From: 2-12-FULL-60-19 sp041483675
GTDB lineage: Bacteria > Desulfobacterota > Binatia > UBA9968
Reading direction: 5' to 3'
NCBI GenBank assembly: GCA_041483675.1
Contig: JBGPGE010000087.1
Location: forward strand, 1-18,520
Length of the DNA stretch: 18,520 nucleotides
Shown: piece after piece, positions 7,253 to 14,180 of the stretch
Layout: each line of letters opens with the position of its first letter
How positions within the stretch are numbered: position 1 is the stretch's first letter
Translations under genes and position numbers: made by a program
Notes under the pieces: model-generated
Seen by the model: the letters and a program-made list of their open reading frames with translations, nothing else
What the model was told of the DNA's origin: nothing
Databases searched by the model: none

Positions 7253-8482
7253 TCACATGGCGCCGTACGGCCAGACTTCCCTCAGCCGGAGAATGAAGAT
7301 CCCCTGGTTCTTCTCGCTGATGTAGATGCAGCCGCGATGATCTACCAGAACGTCTTCGACTTGCGCGACTAATTTGCTCGGCTTGGTTCCGATCCTCTCC
7401 TTCGGATCAGGCGGGATGAAGTAGGCGATCTCTTTGGGCGCGCGCGGGTCGCGGATGTCGTAAACGCGAAGGCCGGCGTTGAAGTAGGTGAGGTAGGCGA
7501 TGTCGTCGCGATCTTCGAGGCAGGGTTGGTGATTGGGATGGTGTTGATTGTGCGGGCCGAAGCGGCCGCCTTTGTTAAAGAGATTTTTCAAGCCGCTCTC
7601 CGGCGGCGGCACCGGCTGCGGGAACAGAGAGATTAAGCGCGGTTGCTTTTCGTCGGCGATATCGACAATGCCGGCCAGATTTAAGTTTTCATCGCCGTTT
7701 TCGGCGATCGCTTCGTCATTGATCAGGGCAAGCTTGCGTCGCGGCAATGGCAGGTAGGTGTGAATCCCCTGGCGGCTGCAGAGTCCCTGGAACGCGAGCC
7801 GGCTTACCAGGCGCGGCTGGTGAATATCGGAAATGTCCAGGATGATCCCGCCGCCGTCGCCATACGAAAGATACGCGCGGTCGCCTTCGACATGGGCCGG
7901 CCCGTGCAGGGAAAACTTGGCGCCTCCTCGCGCCGCGTTCCCTTTTTGCTCCGACAGCCAGAAGCTTGATATTTGTTTCGGCTTCGCCGGGTCCGAAATA
8001 TCCACGATCTGGTAAATCTTGCCGTCGAAGCCGGGCGCGCCGCCTGCCGCATGGACCAGCGATCCGCCGTCGTAAAAGTTGCGATGCGTGCCGGTGCTGT
8101 CGGTCCGGTAATGGCCCAGCTGCCTCCCTTTTTTCGGGTCTGAGACATCGAAAATCAGCAAGCCCTCGGAGTATGGCTTGCCGTCATCGCCGCCCCAGCC
8201 GGGAGCGATCCGCTCCAGCGCGGCGATCATCTTCCCTTCCGCGACTTGAATCTGAATCGTCCAGGTGTTGTCGGGGCCGGGAATGAAGCTTACATATTCC
8301 GGCGCGGTGGGATCGGTGACATCGAGAATGCTCCACCCCCGGTGCCACAGATGCGCCAGGTAAAGATACCAGCGGCCATTGACTTCCTGCATCGCCAGCT
8401 TGAAGGCCGGCTTGCCGCCGAGGTCGTGGTAACCCAGGAGATCGACGTTGTGGGAAAAAGAGTCTGAATTTGTCTGGGTCAT
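7253..8482 (-). CDS. LVIVD-repeat beta-propeller protein
   Basis: A protein of about 409 residues built of repeated blades with the pattern h-x-D-(V/I)-(S/T/R)-DP-xx-P. These are WSILDVTDPTAPEYV, LLIFDVSDPKKGRQL, IYQIVDISDPAKPKQI, GIILDISDIHQPRLV, AGIVDIADEKQPRLI and LRVYDIRDPRAPKEI. This is the LVIVD (PF08309) repeat, a propeller usually found in surface or periplasmic proteins of unknown role. His-rich segments (HLWHRGW near the start, FGPHNQHHPNHQ near the end) could bind metal. No signal peptide is visible. The ATG at 8482 (MTQTNSD) is preferred over a TTG at 8500 because GGAAG lies 11 bases upstream of the ATG and the TTG borders a repeat. It is the first gene of a possible three-gene minus-strand unit. 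Fold assignment good, function unknown. Confidence 0.82.
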   Translation of the reverse strand: MTQTNSDSFSHNVDLLGYHDLGGKPAFKLAMQEVNGRWYLYLAHLWHRGWSILDVTDPTAPEYVSFIPGPDNTWTIQIQVAEGKMIAALERIAPGWGGDDGKPYSEGLLIFDVSDPKKGRQLGHYRTDSTGTHRNFYDGGSLVHAAGGAPGFDGKIYQIVDISDPAKPKQISSFWLSEQKGNAARGGAKFSLHGPAHVEGDRAYLSYGDGGGIILDISDIHQPRLVSRLAFQGLCSRQGIHTYLPLPRRKLALINDEAIAENGDENLNLAGIVDIADEKQPRLISLFPQPVPPPESGLKNLFNKGGRFGPHNQHHPNHQPCLEDRDDIAYLTYFNAGLRVYDIRDPRAPKEIAYFIPPDPKERIGTKPSKLVAQVEDVLVDHRGCIYISEKNQGIFILRLREVWPYGAM

Positions 8483-8535
8483 ATTTGAACGGTCTTCCAA
8501 TCTGGTGTTTCAGAAGTCCGTTATCTAATTCTGAC

Positions 8536-8625
8536 CGTCATTCCGGCCGAGTCAGCCTGAGGCTGACGAGAGTCGGAATCCAGGAAAGCAAAAGGACCTA
8601 GATTCCCGCTTCCGCGGGAATGACG
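8536..8625 (+). repeat. 90-bp palindromic repeat, copy 1 (MITE/REP-like)
   Basis: It starts CGTCATTCCGGCCGAGTC and ends GCGGGAATGACG. It is made of two hairpins: GTCAGCCTGAGGCTGAC (8551-8567) within a longer CATTCCGGC...GCCGGAAT-type arm, and ATTCCCGCTTCCGCGGGAAT (8602-8621). The same 90 bp recurs inverted at 16864-16953. Weaker similarity extends left to TGGTGT at 8503 and right to about 8666, so the whole element may fill the gap between nth and the LVIVD gene. GTCATTCC...GGAATGAC repeats are widespread in bacteria. Confidence 0.85.
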
Positions 8626-8670
8626 CGGGTGGCACTGCGACTCTTTCGTCGAAAGTCTGAAATCCATCTG

Positions 8671-9327
8671 CTACCGGCTTATCGTAACTCCGACTCGGGC
8701 GCAATATTTTTTCACCAGGCACGTGCTGCAGATCGGCGAGATCGGGCGACAGAGGTGCTGGCCGAAGGTGACAAGCAGGTCGTTGTATTCGATCCAGTAC
8801 TGCTTCGGCAGCTTTGCGCGCAGAGCGAACTCGGTCTCCTTCGGATTCTTCGTCCGCAGGTAGCCCCAGCGGTTCGAGATGCGGTGGACGTGAGTGTCGA
8901 CGCAGATGCCGGGCTTGCGGTAGCCGAGCGTGACGACGAGGTTCGCCGTCTTTCGTCCCACGCCCTTGAGCTTTAGCAGCTCGTCGATCTCGTCGGGCAC
9001 TTTGCCGGAATATTCCTTGATCAGCGTCCGGCAGATGTCGCGGATGACTTTGGCCTTTGTGTGATAGAATCCCACCGGGAATATCGCCGTTTCGATCTTC
9101 TGAATCGAGAGGCGACCCATCGTCTCCGGCACGTCGGCCAGGGCGAACAGCCGCCGGCTCGCCTGGGCCGTGGTCGTGTCCTGCGTGCGCAGGCTCAAAA
9201 TGCAGGAAATCAGCACCTGGAACGGGCTTTCAGAATTCTCCGCCACCAGAGTCACGATGGGTGTCTGCCACTTCGGCACTTCGCGCCGGAGAATGCGGAT
9301 CGCTTGGTGAATTTCAGCCGGCTTCAT
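8671..9327 (-). CDS. nth: Endonuclease III (DNA glycosylase/AP lyase)
   Basis: A 218-residue protein, the normal length for Nth, acting in base-excision repair of oxidised pyrimidines. The helix-hairpin-helix LKGVGRKTANLVV (120-132) carries catalytic Lys126, and VDTHVHRISNRWG (143-155) carries catalytic Asp144. The [4Fe-4S] loop is intact as C193-x6-C200-x2-C203-x5-C209. The ATG start (9327) has no strong Shine-Dalgarno. The gene is divergent from the Nudix gene with a 78 bp shared promoter region, and both products deal with oxidised or damaged nucleotides or cofactors. Its 3' end abuts the palindromic repeat. No anomaly was seen. Confidence 0.95.
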   Translation of the reverse strand: MKPAEIHQAIRILRREVPKWQTPIVTLVAENSESPFQVLISCILSLRTQDTTTAQASRRLFALADVPETMGRLSIQKIETAIFPVGFYHTKAKVIRDICRTLIKEYSGKVPDEIDELLKLKGVGRKTANLVVTLGYRKPGICVDTHVHRISNRWGYLRTKNPKETEFALRAKLPKQYWIEYNDLLVTFGQHLCRPISPICSTCLVKKYCARVGVTISR

Positions 9328-9405
9328 CGTTATGGTGTTTTGCGCGCCGCTCGGATAAATTAGAAGAAGCTATTAGCACAGAGTCCATTGGAGTGAAAAC
9401 CCGTC

Positions 9406-9987
9406 ATGGCCGCCGACAGAATAGGCCGGATACTGCAAGACCGTACGCCGGCGTTTTTAAGCGGTGAGTATGCCAAGCCGGCAGCGGTCCTGGTGCCGAT
9501 CCAGGAGCGGGAGGACGGGGAGCATCTCGTCCTCACGCAGCGAACGGAGCTGCTCAACTCCCACAAAGGCCAGGTCGCTTTTCCGGGAGGCCAGATCGAT
9601 CCGCGCGACGCGGGGCCGCTGGCGGCGGCGCTCCGCGAAAGCGAAGAGGAGATCGGACTTGCCCCTGCCGATGTGCGCGTCTTGGGACAGCTCGACCAGG
9701 TGACCGCCGCGGCGAACTATCTGGTGACGCCTTTCGTCGGCCTCATCCCGCATCCCTATGAGTTTCGCTTGAACGAGCTTGAGACCGCCGCCGTATTTTC
9801 CGTCCCTGTACCCGCTCTCTTAGAGCCCGGATGCTTCAAGGTCGAGCCCCGGCTCTACCCGCCGGAGAGGCGCGACCCGATCTATCATTTCTACTATCAA
9901 GGCCGGGACATCTGGGGCGCGACGGCGCGGATCATCATCCAGCTGTTACAGCTGGCCTACGGATTTGACGCGGGGACGGTTCGTTAA
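9406..9987 (+). CDS. Nudix hydrolase, CoA diphosphatase (NudL/UPF0035) type
   Basis: A 193-residue Nudix protein. The Nudix box runs from Gly62 to Leu85 and ends REEEIGL-like as RESEEEIGL (77-85). As in CoA diphosphatases it has one extra residue and Asp68 in place of the first Glu. The preceding LVLTQRTELLNSHKGQVAFP (41-60) is the CoA-Nudix signature (LLTxR...H.GQVAFPGG), pointing to hydrolysis of CoA or acyl-CoA to phosphopantetheine and 3',5'-ADP. The ATG has GGAG about 13 bases upstream. It is divergent from nth and convergent with the bicupin gene, with a 101-bp palindrome between the latter two. Confidence 0.9.
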   Translation: MAADRIGRILQDRTPAFLSGEYAKPAAVLVPIQEREDGEHLVLTQRTELLNSHKGQVAFPGGQIDPRDAGPLAAALRESEEEIGLAPADVRVLGQLDQVTAAANYLVTPFVGLIPHPYEFRLNELETAAVFSVPVPALLEPGCFKVEPRLYPPERRDPIYHFYYQGRDIWGATARIIIQLLQLAYGFDAGTVR

Positions 9988-10009
9988 GCGTTGCGGCATC
10001 ACCCCGACG

Positions 10010-10112
10010 ATGACAGCCGCCACCCGCTCTCCGAGCCCGCGCAATGGGTAGCTGCTTAATCCCACCGCCGGTATCGGATGCGCGGGCTCTACGACCGGGC
10101 GGCGGCTGTCAT
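10010..10112. repeat. 101-bp hairpin element, copy A
   Basis: A long imperfect palindrome: TGACAGCCGCC (10011-10021) pairs with GGCGGCTGTCA (10101-10111), then CCCG with CGGG, an internal loop, and GAGCCCGCGCA (10033-10043) with TGCGCGGGCTC (10079-10089). The loop contains GGGTAGCTGCTTAATCCC. Copy B at 11251-11351 has the same length and the same pairing register, with compensated changes in the arms. The stop codon of the bicupin gene (10109-10111) lies inside the right arm. It could serve as a bidirectional 3' structure between convergent genes, or as a mobile palindrome. Confidence 0.85.
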
Positions 10113-11218
10113 TGGGTCGCTCGTCCCGGCATCGCGAAGGCAATTCCCTTCTTCCCAAGCTCGGCTCGGTAAATCCGCGAAATCTCCGGGTCTTCATCCT
10201 CGTATTCGATCAGCGTGCCGCCCTCTTTCACCGAAGTGTAGACTCCCGCGCGGATCGCCGCGACGCGGATGCCCAGAGGATGGTGGAGACTTCCGCAGCG
10301 CAGCGCCAACTGGAGCGCCTGCTCCGCGCCGGTGTTGAAATGCTGATGGAACCAGCCTGTCGGCGGGCTAAAAATGCTTCCCGGAACCCAGTCCACTCGC
10401 ACCACCTGATCGCCGTAGCCTCTTTCATAGGGCCTCGGTCCCCACTCGTTCGGCCACATGAGCGAATAGCCCTCGGAGCGGAGGATGACGAGGACAGCGC
10501 CGCCGCCGTGGTGATGCGCTTTGTGGTAGCAGCCGACCGGCCACTCGGCCAGATGGCCGATCAGCGTGTTGCCGGAGATCTCGAACTGCGTCAGATTGAC
10601 ACCCGCTCCTTTTTGCGTCTGAGGATCGACGACCGCGGCGCGAGCGTCGGGAATCAGGTTGGTCTCCCAGATCATCTGCTTCTGGTTGCCGCTCAGGTAG
10701 CGGTTTTCTCCCGGCTTGAAGTAATCCGGCTCGGCGTTGTAGCGGTCGGAGAAGACGAAATCGCTGTTCAAGATAAACCGCTCGTTGTGAAAGTGATCGA
10801 AGATCATCGGCGCCGTGGTCACGGCGACAAAGAGCGCCGGATTATTTCCCGTGTTGATCAGCCGGTGCCAGGTGTTGAGCGGCGGAGAAAAGAGGCTGCC
10901 TTCCCGCCATTCGATCTCCTGGCGCCGGCTGCCGATCTGTTGGATCTCGGCTTTTCCGCTGCCGGCGACGATGTAGATGACCTCTTCGAACAGATGGCGC
11001 TCTCCCTCAAGCGCCGAGCCGGGACCGATCTCGGCGACGTAGACGCCGGTGATGCCCTCAAGCCCTTTCATCTGGACGTAGGCGCCGCTGCCGCCGAGCC
11101 GCTTCCACGGTCCCAACGTAAGCTGACGCACGTCTCTGACCCCGTATCCCTCGACCACGGGAATGGCTTCCTGCTCGATCCATCTTTCGTAACCCGTGCG
11201 TCTTTGTTCGCCTTTCAT
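10109..11218 (-). CDS. Bicupin protein, dioxygenase-like (paralogue 1)
   Basis: A 369-residue two-cupin protein. Cupin 1 has ERHLFEEVIYIVAGSG (73-88) and GSLFSPPLNTWHRLIN (107-122), so His75, Glu79 and His118 remain of the usual HxH...E...H metal set. Cupin 2 has YHKAHHHGGGAVLVILRSEG (231-250) and GSIFSPPTGWFHQHFN (280-295), giving His232, His235-237 and His291 but no motif-1 Glu. Length and layout recall gentisate and 1-hydroxy-2-naphthoate dioxygenases (Fe(II) ring cleavage), but the ligand pattern differs, so catalysis is unproven. The start is the ATG at 11218 with AGGAGAGGGGAGC directly upstream; the longer frame to 11284 runs into hairpin copy B and is rejected. It lies downstream of a UbiD gene, as its paralogue does. 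Confidence 0.82.
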   Translation of the reverse strand: MKGEQRRTGYERWIEQEAIPVVEGYGVRDVRQLTLGPWKRLGGSGAYVQMKGLEGITGVYVAEIGPGSALEGERHLFEEVIYIVAGSGKAEIQQIGSRRQEIEWREGSLFSPPLNTWHRLINTGNNPALFVAVTTAPMIFDHFHNERFILNSDFVFSDRYNAEPDYFKPGENRYLSGNQKQMIWETNLIPDARAAVVDPQTQKGAGVNLTQFEISGNTLIGHLAEWPVGCYHKAHHHGGGAVLVILRSEGYSLMWPNEWGPRPYERGYGDQVVRVDWVPGSIFSPPTGWFHQHFNTGAEQALQLALRCGSLHHPLGIRVAAIRAGVYTSVKEGGTLIEYEDEDPEISRIYRAELGKKGIAFAMPGRATQ

Positions 11219-11250
11219 GCTCCCCTCTCCTCTAAAGCGAGTCCTCGCAG

Positions 11251-11351
11251 TGAAGGCCGCCACCCGCTCTCCAAGCCCGCGCAATGGGTAGCTGCTAAAT
11301 CCAACCGCCTGTATCGGATGCGCGGGCTTTCCGAACGGGCGGCGGCCTTCA
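11251..11351. repeat. 101-bp hairpin element, copy B
   Basis: TGAAGGCCGCC (11251-11261) pairs with GGCGGCCTTCA (11341-11351), and AAGCCCGCGCA (11273-11283) with TGCGCGGGCTT (11319-11329). It aligns with copy A without gaps. The arms differ from copy A at three pairs, each change matched on the other arm. It sits in the 167 bp gap between UbiD (upstream) and bicupin (downstream), ending 32 bp before the bicupin start in transcription direction. Confidence 0.85.
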
Positions 11352-11385
11352 TGGCCAAGGATGATCTATAGTCAGTGAACTTCCC

Positions 11386-12855
11386 TCAGAACCCGTACTC
11401 CTTCCATCTGCGCTTGAGCGTCTCCTCCATTTTCGGCGAGATGGAGGTTCCGAGCGGCGGATAGCGGTGGCCGCCGTACTGCTCCTGCGGCTCAAGCTCC
11501 CAGTTGATCGTCGCGTCCACCAGGACGCGCGTCCATCGGCCGTGGCCGTATTTCACCGAGTCGCGCTCTTCGATCGGCACGCTCGGATCGAGCATCGAGC
11601 CGGAGGTGCCGGGAAAAAATGAAATGTCACCCATCCCGGCGTTCACTCTGTAGGCCAGCGCCCACTCGATCGCTTCGCCGTCGAAGATGTCGATATCTTC
11701 ATCGACCACGATGAGATGTTTGGCGGTGTAGTTGGAGAGGTGCGAACCCCACAGTGCGTTGGCCACCTGCTGGGCATGGCCGCGGTGCGTTTTTCGTATC
11801 TGCACGCGCATCACCTCCGGCCACTTTCCCCGCCAAACGGCCAGCACGTTCGCCACGCCCGCCTGTTCGAGGTAGTGCCAGGCGACAGCCGAATAGCAGG
11901 CCGGCGTCCACATTGTACACTCGTTGGTCCTGCCGGGACTCGCTCCGGTCAGGCAGCCGGTGAAGATAGGATCGTTCCGATAGGTGATGCACTCGACGCG
12001 GATGGTATGCTTGGGACTCTTCCGGCCGCCGTAGTAGCCCGGATACTCGCTGAACGGCCCTTCGGCCTCGAAGCTTTTCGGATCGGGCGAGATCTTCCCC
12101 TCGATCACAATCTCGGCGTTGGCCGGCACCAAAAGATCACTGGTCTCGCATTTAACCAATTCCACCGGCGCGCCTCTCAATGACCCGGCCATCTCGTATT
12201 CCGGATGGCTCACCGGCGTCGAGGCGGCGATAAAGAGGGTGGGGTCCTGGCCCAGGACCACGGCCACCGGCATCTCCTCGCGGCGCCTTCGATATTTCGT
12301 GAAGTGCTCTCCCCAACCTTGAGTCGTCGCGAGCAGCACGCTGATCGTCTTTTTCGACGAGATCATCCCGCGATAGGTGCCGGCGTTGTGCCGGCCCGTT
12401 TCCGGGTCGATTGTCACCGTGCTCGCGGAGGTCATGATATAGCGGCCGCCGTCGAGCGGATTCCACTTGGGCACCGGCAGTTGATAGAGATCGACGGCGT
12501 CTCCCTTGACGATGTTTTCTTTAACCGGGCCGCTCTTTACTTGGATAGGTTTGACCGGACGCGAGAAGCGCTCTTTGAGAACGGGAACCAGCTCGCGATA
12601 GGAGGTCTCTTCGGAAATACCGAGCAGCCGGCAGACCCGTTCCCGGCTGCCGGTCAAGTTGGTGAAAAGCCTGCGGCAGAGCGTGTTGCGATGGTCCTTG
12701 ATCGTCTCAAACAGCAGCGCCGGCCCGTACGCGCTCGACACCTCGCGCGTGATCGCGCCCAACTCCTCGTCCCAATCCACTTCGGCCTTGATGCGCTTCA
12801 AGTCGCGCTTCTCTTCGAGAATGTCGATCCACTCGCGTAAATCTTTTACAGCCAT
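11386..12855 (-). CDS. UbiD family (de)carboxylase (489 aa)
   Basis: A full-length prFMN-dependent decarboxylase-family protein. HNAGTYRG (156-163) supplies Asn157 (metal) and Arg162 (catalytic), His184 is a likely metal ligand, Glu221 in EMAGSLRGAP is a likely third ligand, and AEGPFSE (264-270) supplies the catalytic Glu265/Glu270 pair, equivalent to Glu277/Glu282 of fungal Fdc1. VVDEDIDIFD (near 380) and the C-terminal LVDATINWE segment are also family signatures. The cofactor depends on a UbiX prenyltransferase not seen here. Members (de)carboxylate aromatic or alpha,beta-unsaturated acids; the substrate is unknown. The ATG has GGAG nine bases upstream. It is preceded by a binding-protein gene across a 153-bp palindrome and followed by the bicupin gene. 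Confidence 0.93.
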   Translation of the reverse strand: MAVKDLREWIDILEEKRDLKRIKAEVDWDEELGAITREVSSAYGPALLFETIKDHRNTLCRRLFTNLTGSRERVCRLLGISEETSYRELVPVLKERFSRPVKPIQVKSGPVKENIVKGDAVDLYQLPVPKWNPLDGGRYIMTSASTVTIDPETGRHNAGTYRGMISSKKTISVLLATTQGWGEHFTKYRRRREEMPVAVVLGQDPTLFIAASTPVSHPEYEMAGSLRGAPVELVKCETSDLLVPANAEIVIEGKISPDPKSFEAEGPFSEYPGYYGGRKSPKHTIRVECITYRNDPIFTGCLTGASPGRTNECTMWTPACYSAVAWHYLEQAGVANVLAVWRGKWPEVMRVQIRKTHRGHAQQVANALWGSHLSNYTAKHLIVVDEDIDIFDGEAIEWALAYRVNAGMGDISFFPGTSGSMLDPSVPIEERDSVKYGHGRWTRVLVDATINWELEPQEQYGGHRYPPLGTSISPKMEETLKRRWKEYGF

Positions 12856-12875
12856 TTCATCAACTCCAATCGATT

Positions 12876-13028
12876 AAACAGTCGCCCGCCTGGGGGTCTC
12901 TCGGAGGGACGACGCGTGGGACGAGTGGTGTCAATCGTACCTCCCGGCTACTCTCATCTCGCAGGAGCAGCGCAACACCGACGTATCGCGTCGGCCCGGA
13001 GAGAGATTCCCGGGCGGGCGGACTGTTT
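12876..13028. repeat. 153-bp inverted-repeat element
   Basis: AAACAGTC at 12876-12883 is the exact reverse complement of GACTGTTT at 13021-13028, and the complementarity continues inward: GCCCGCC (12883-12889) with GGCGGGC, GGGTCTCTC with GAGAGAGATTCCC, and GACGACGCG with CGCGTCG. The whole stretch can fold as one long imperfect hairpin. It fills most of the gap between the binding-protein stop (13040) and the UbiD start (12855). No second copy is in the window and no clear target duplication is seen. Confidence 0.7.
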
Positions 13029-13039
13029 TCACCGGTCTG

Positions 13040-14155
13040 CTACATTGCGTCCAGCAGCTTCTTTGCCATCGCCGCCCCAGGATCGCGCACGCTGTAAACT
13101 TTCTCCTCCGATTGATTCTCCATCTTGTAGTATTGCTCCAGAGTCAGGCCGTCCTTCGCCGCGAGAACGCCGAACTCCTGCATCCACTTCGTATCGACAT
13201 CGAGCCGCCGCGTCGCCTCGCCCATCGCCCGGGTAAAGATCTCCTGGCCCTCCTTGCCGAGCAGCCAATTGACGAAGACTTTCGTTGCGTTCGGATTAGG
13301 ACCGTTCTTGAGAATGACGAGCGCGCCATAGCCGGCCGTTGCGTAAAGACCCTCCTTGGGAATCGGCAGCGTCTTGACCGGGAATCCGGCTTTGATAAAC
13401 GGGGCGAATTCGGTGTAGCCGATGCCGATCGTGTGGCTGACCCGCCCCTTGACGAGGCTTTCGGCCAACAGTCTCAGGTCGCGGCCGAGAAACAACTTCT
13501 GCGCGACCAGTTTTTTCAAATACGCTTCGCCTTTGACCTGCAGAATAAACGACCACACCGAGGCGCCGGAGCCGGGCACGCGCGGGTCGCTGAAGCCGAT
13601 CTTGCCCTGCCATTTGGGGTTCAAGTAATCGTCGAAGGAGCGAATCTCTTCGGGCTTCGCGAGATCCGCATTGTAGTTGAGAGTTTGAGTCTGATACGCG
13701 GCGAAGGAATAGACCAGGCGCTTCGCGTTGTCGACCCAGATGTGGCCGCCCCACCAGTTTTTCGGATCTTTCACCTCCGGCAGCGCCATCCAGGGTTCGA
13801 TAGGATCGAGAATATTTTCCGGCAGCAGCGCCTTGACCGTGGACTCCGTGCCGCCGAAATGGAGGTCGAAATAGCGGATGCCCGCCTTGGCCTCGCTGAC
13901 GATCCGCGTGATGACCGCGGCGCCCCGTCCCGGCACGCTTTCCACCGTGATGCCGAAGCGTTTTTGAAAAGTCTCCTCGATGCCCTTTCTGAGCTCGGCA
14001 TTAGGCGGGATGGAGGCGACGACTTTTCCCTCTTTTCGCGCCGCTTCGAGAACCTTCTCCCATTCCGCCGCGGGCTTACCGGTCTGCGCCGATGCGGCGC
14101 AGATAAAAAGCGCCAGGCTGGCGCCCGCGAAGACAATTCCAAGTTTCGCTCCCAT
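13040..14155 (-). CDS. Periplasmic ABC-type solute-binding protein (paralogue 1)
   Basis: A 371-residue exported protein. A Sec signal peptide (MGAKLGIVFAGASLALFICA) with an ASA cleavage site precedes QTGKP at residue 25. The mature part has the layout of extracellular solute-binding family 1 / Fe3+-type proteins: EKVLEAARKEGKVVAS opening, YFDLHFGG (95-102), PKNWWGGHIWVDN (133-145), WQGKIGFSDPR (187-197), FVNWLLGKEGQEIF near 300, and a conserved LEQYYKMENQSEEKV near 346. AAGGAGGA stands five bases before the ATG. It starts 25 bp after the upstream UbiD gene. No permease or ATPase gene is in the window. It probably delivers the carboxylate substrate of the neighbouring UbiD enzymes, by inference from context. 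Confidence 0.9.
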   Translation of the reverse strand: MGAKLGIVFAGASLALFICAASAQTGKPAAEWEKVLEAARKEGKVVASIPPNAELRKGIEETFQKRFGITVESVPGRGAAVITRIVSEAKAGIRYFDLHFGGTESTVKALLPENILDPIEPWMALPEVKDPKNWWGGHIWVDNAKRLVYSFAAYQTQTLNYNADLAKPEEIRSFDDYLNPKWQGKIGFSDPRVPGSGASVWSFILQVKGEAYLKKLVAQKLFLGRDLRLLAESLVKGRVSHTIGIGYTEFAPFIKAGFPVKTLPIPKEGLYATAGYGALVILKNGPNPNATKVFVNWLLGKEGQEIFTRAMGEATRRLDVDTKWMQEFGVLAAKDGLTLEQYYKMENQSEEKVYSVRDPGAAMAKKLLDAM

Positions 14156-14180
14156 GTCCGTCCTCCTTCAGGCCGTCCAT

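Noticed and set aside
7029..7256. 75-codon minus frame starting in GTGA overlap with the LVIVD stop
   Set aside because: The overlap is attractive, but the sequence beyond residue 30 is Ser/Thr/Arg-rich without structure and it competes with the better 91-aa frame. A frameshifted N-terminus is possible but unsupported.
8483..8500. TTG start at 8500 for the LVIVD gene
   Set aside because: The ATG at 8482 is a better start with GGAAG upstream; the extra six codons add no recognisable feature and border the repeat.
11219..11284. Upstream extension of bicupin 1 to a start at 11284
   Set aside because: The added residues come from hairpin copy B; the ATG at 11218 has a strong AGGAG-type site and matches the N-terminus of the paralogue.
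10112..11371. Long + strand frame (419 aa) opposite the bicupin gene
   Set aside because: It is the antisense shadow of a clear cupin gene in GC-rich DNA, starts in a hairpin element and has no family motif.
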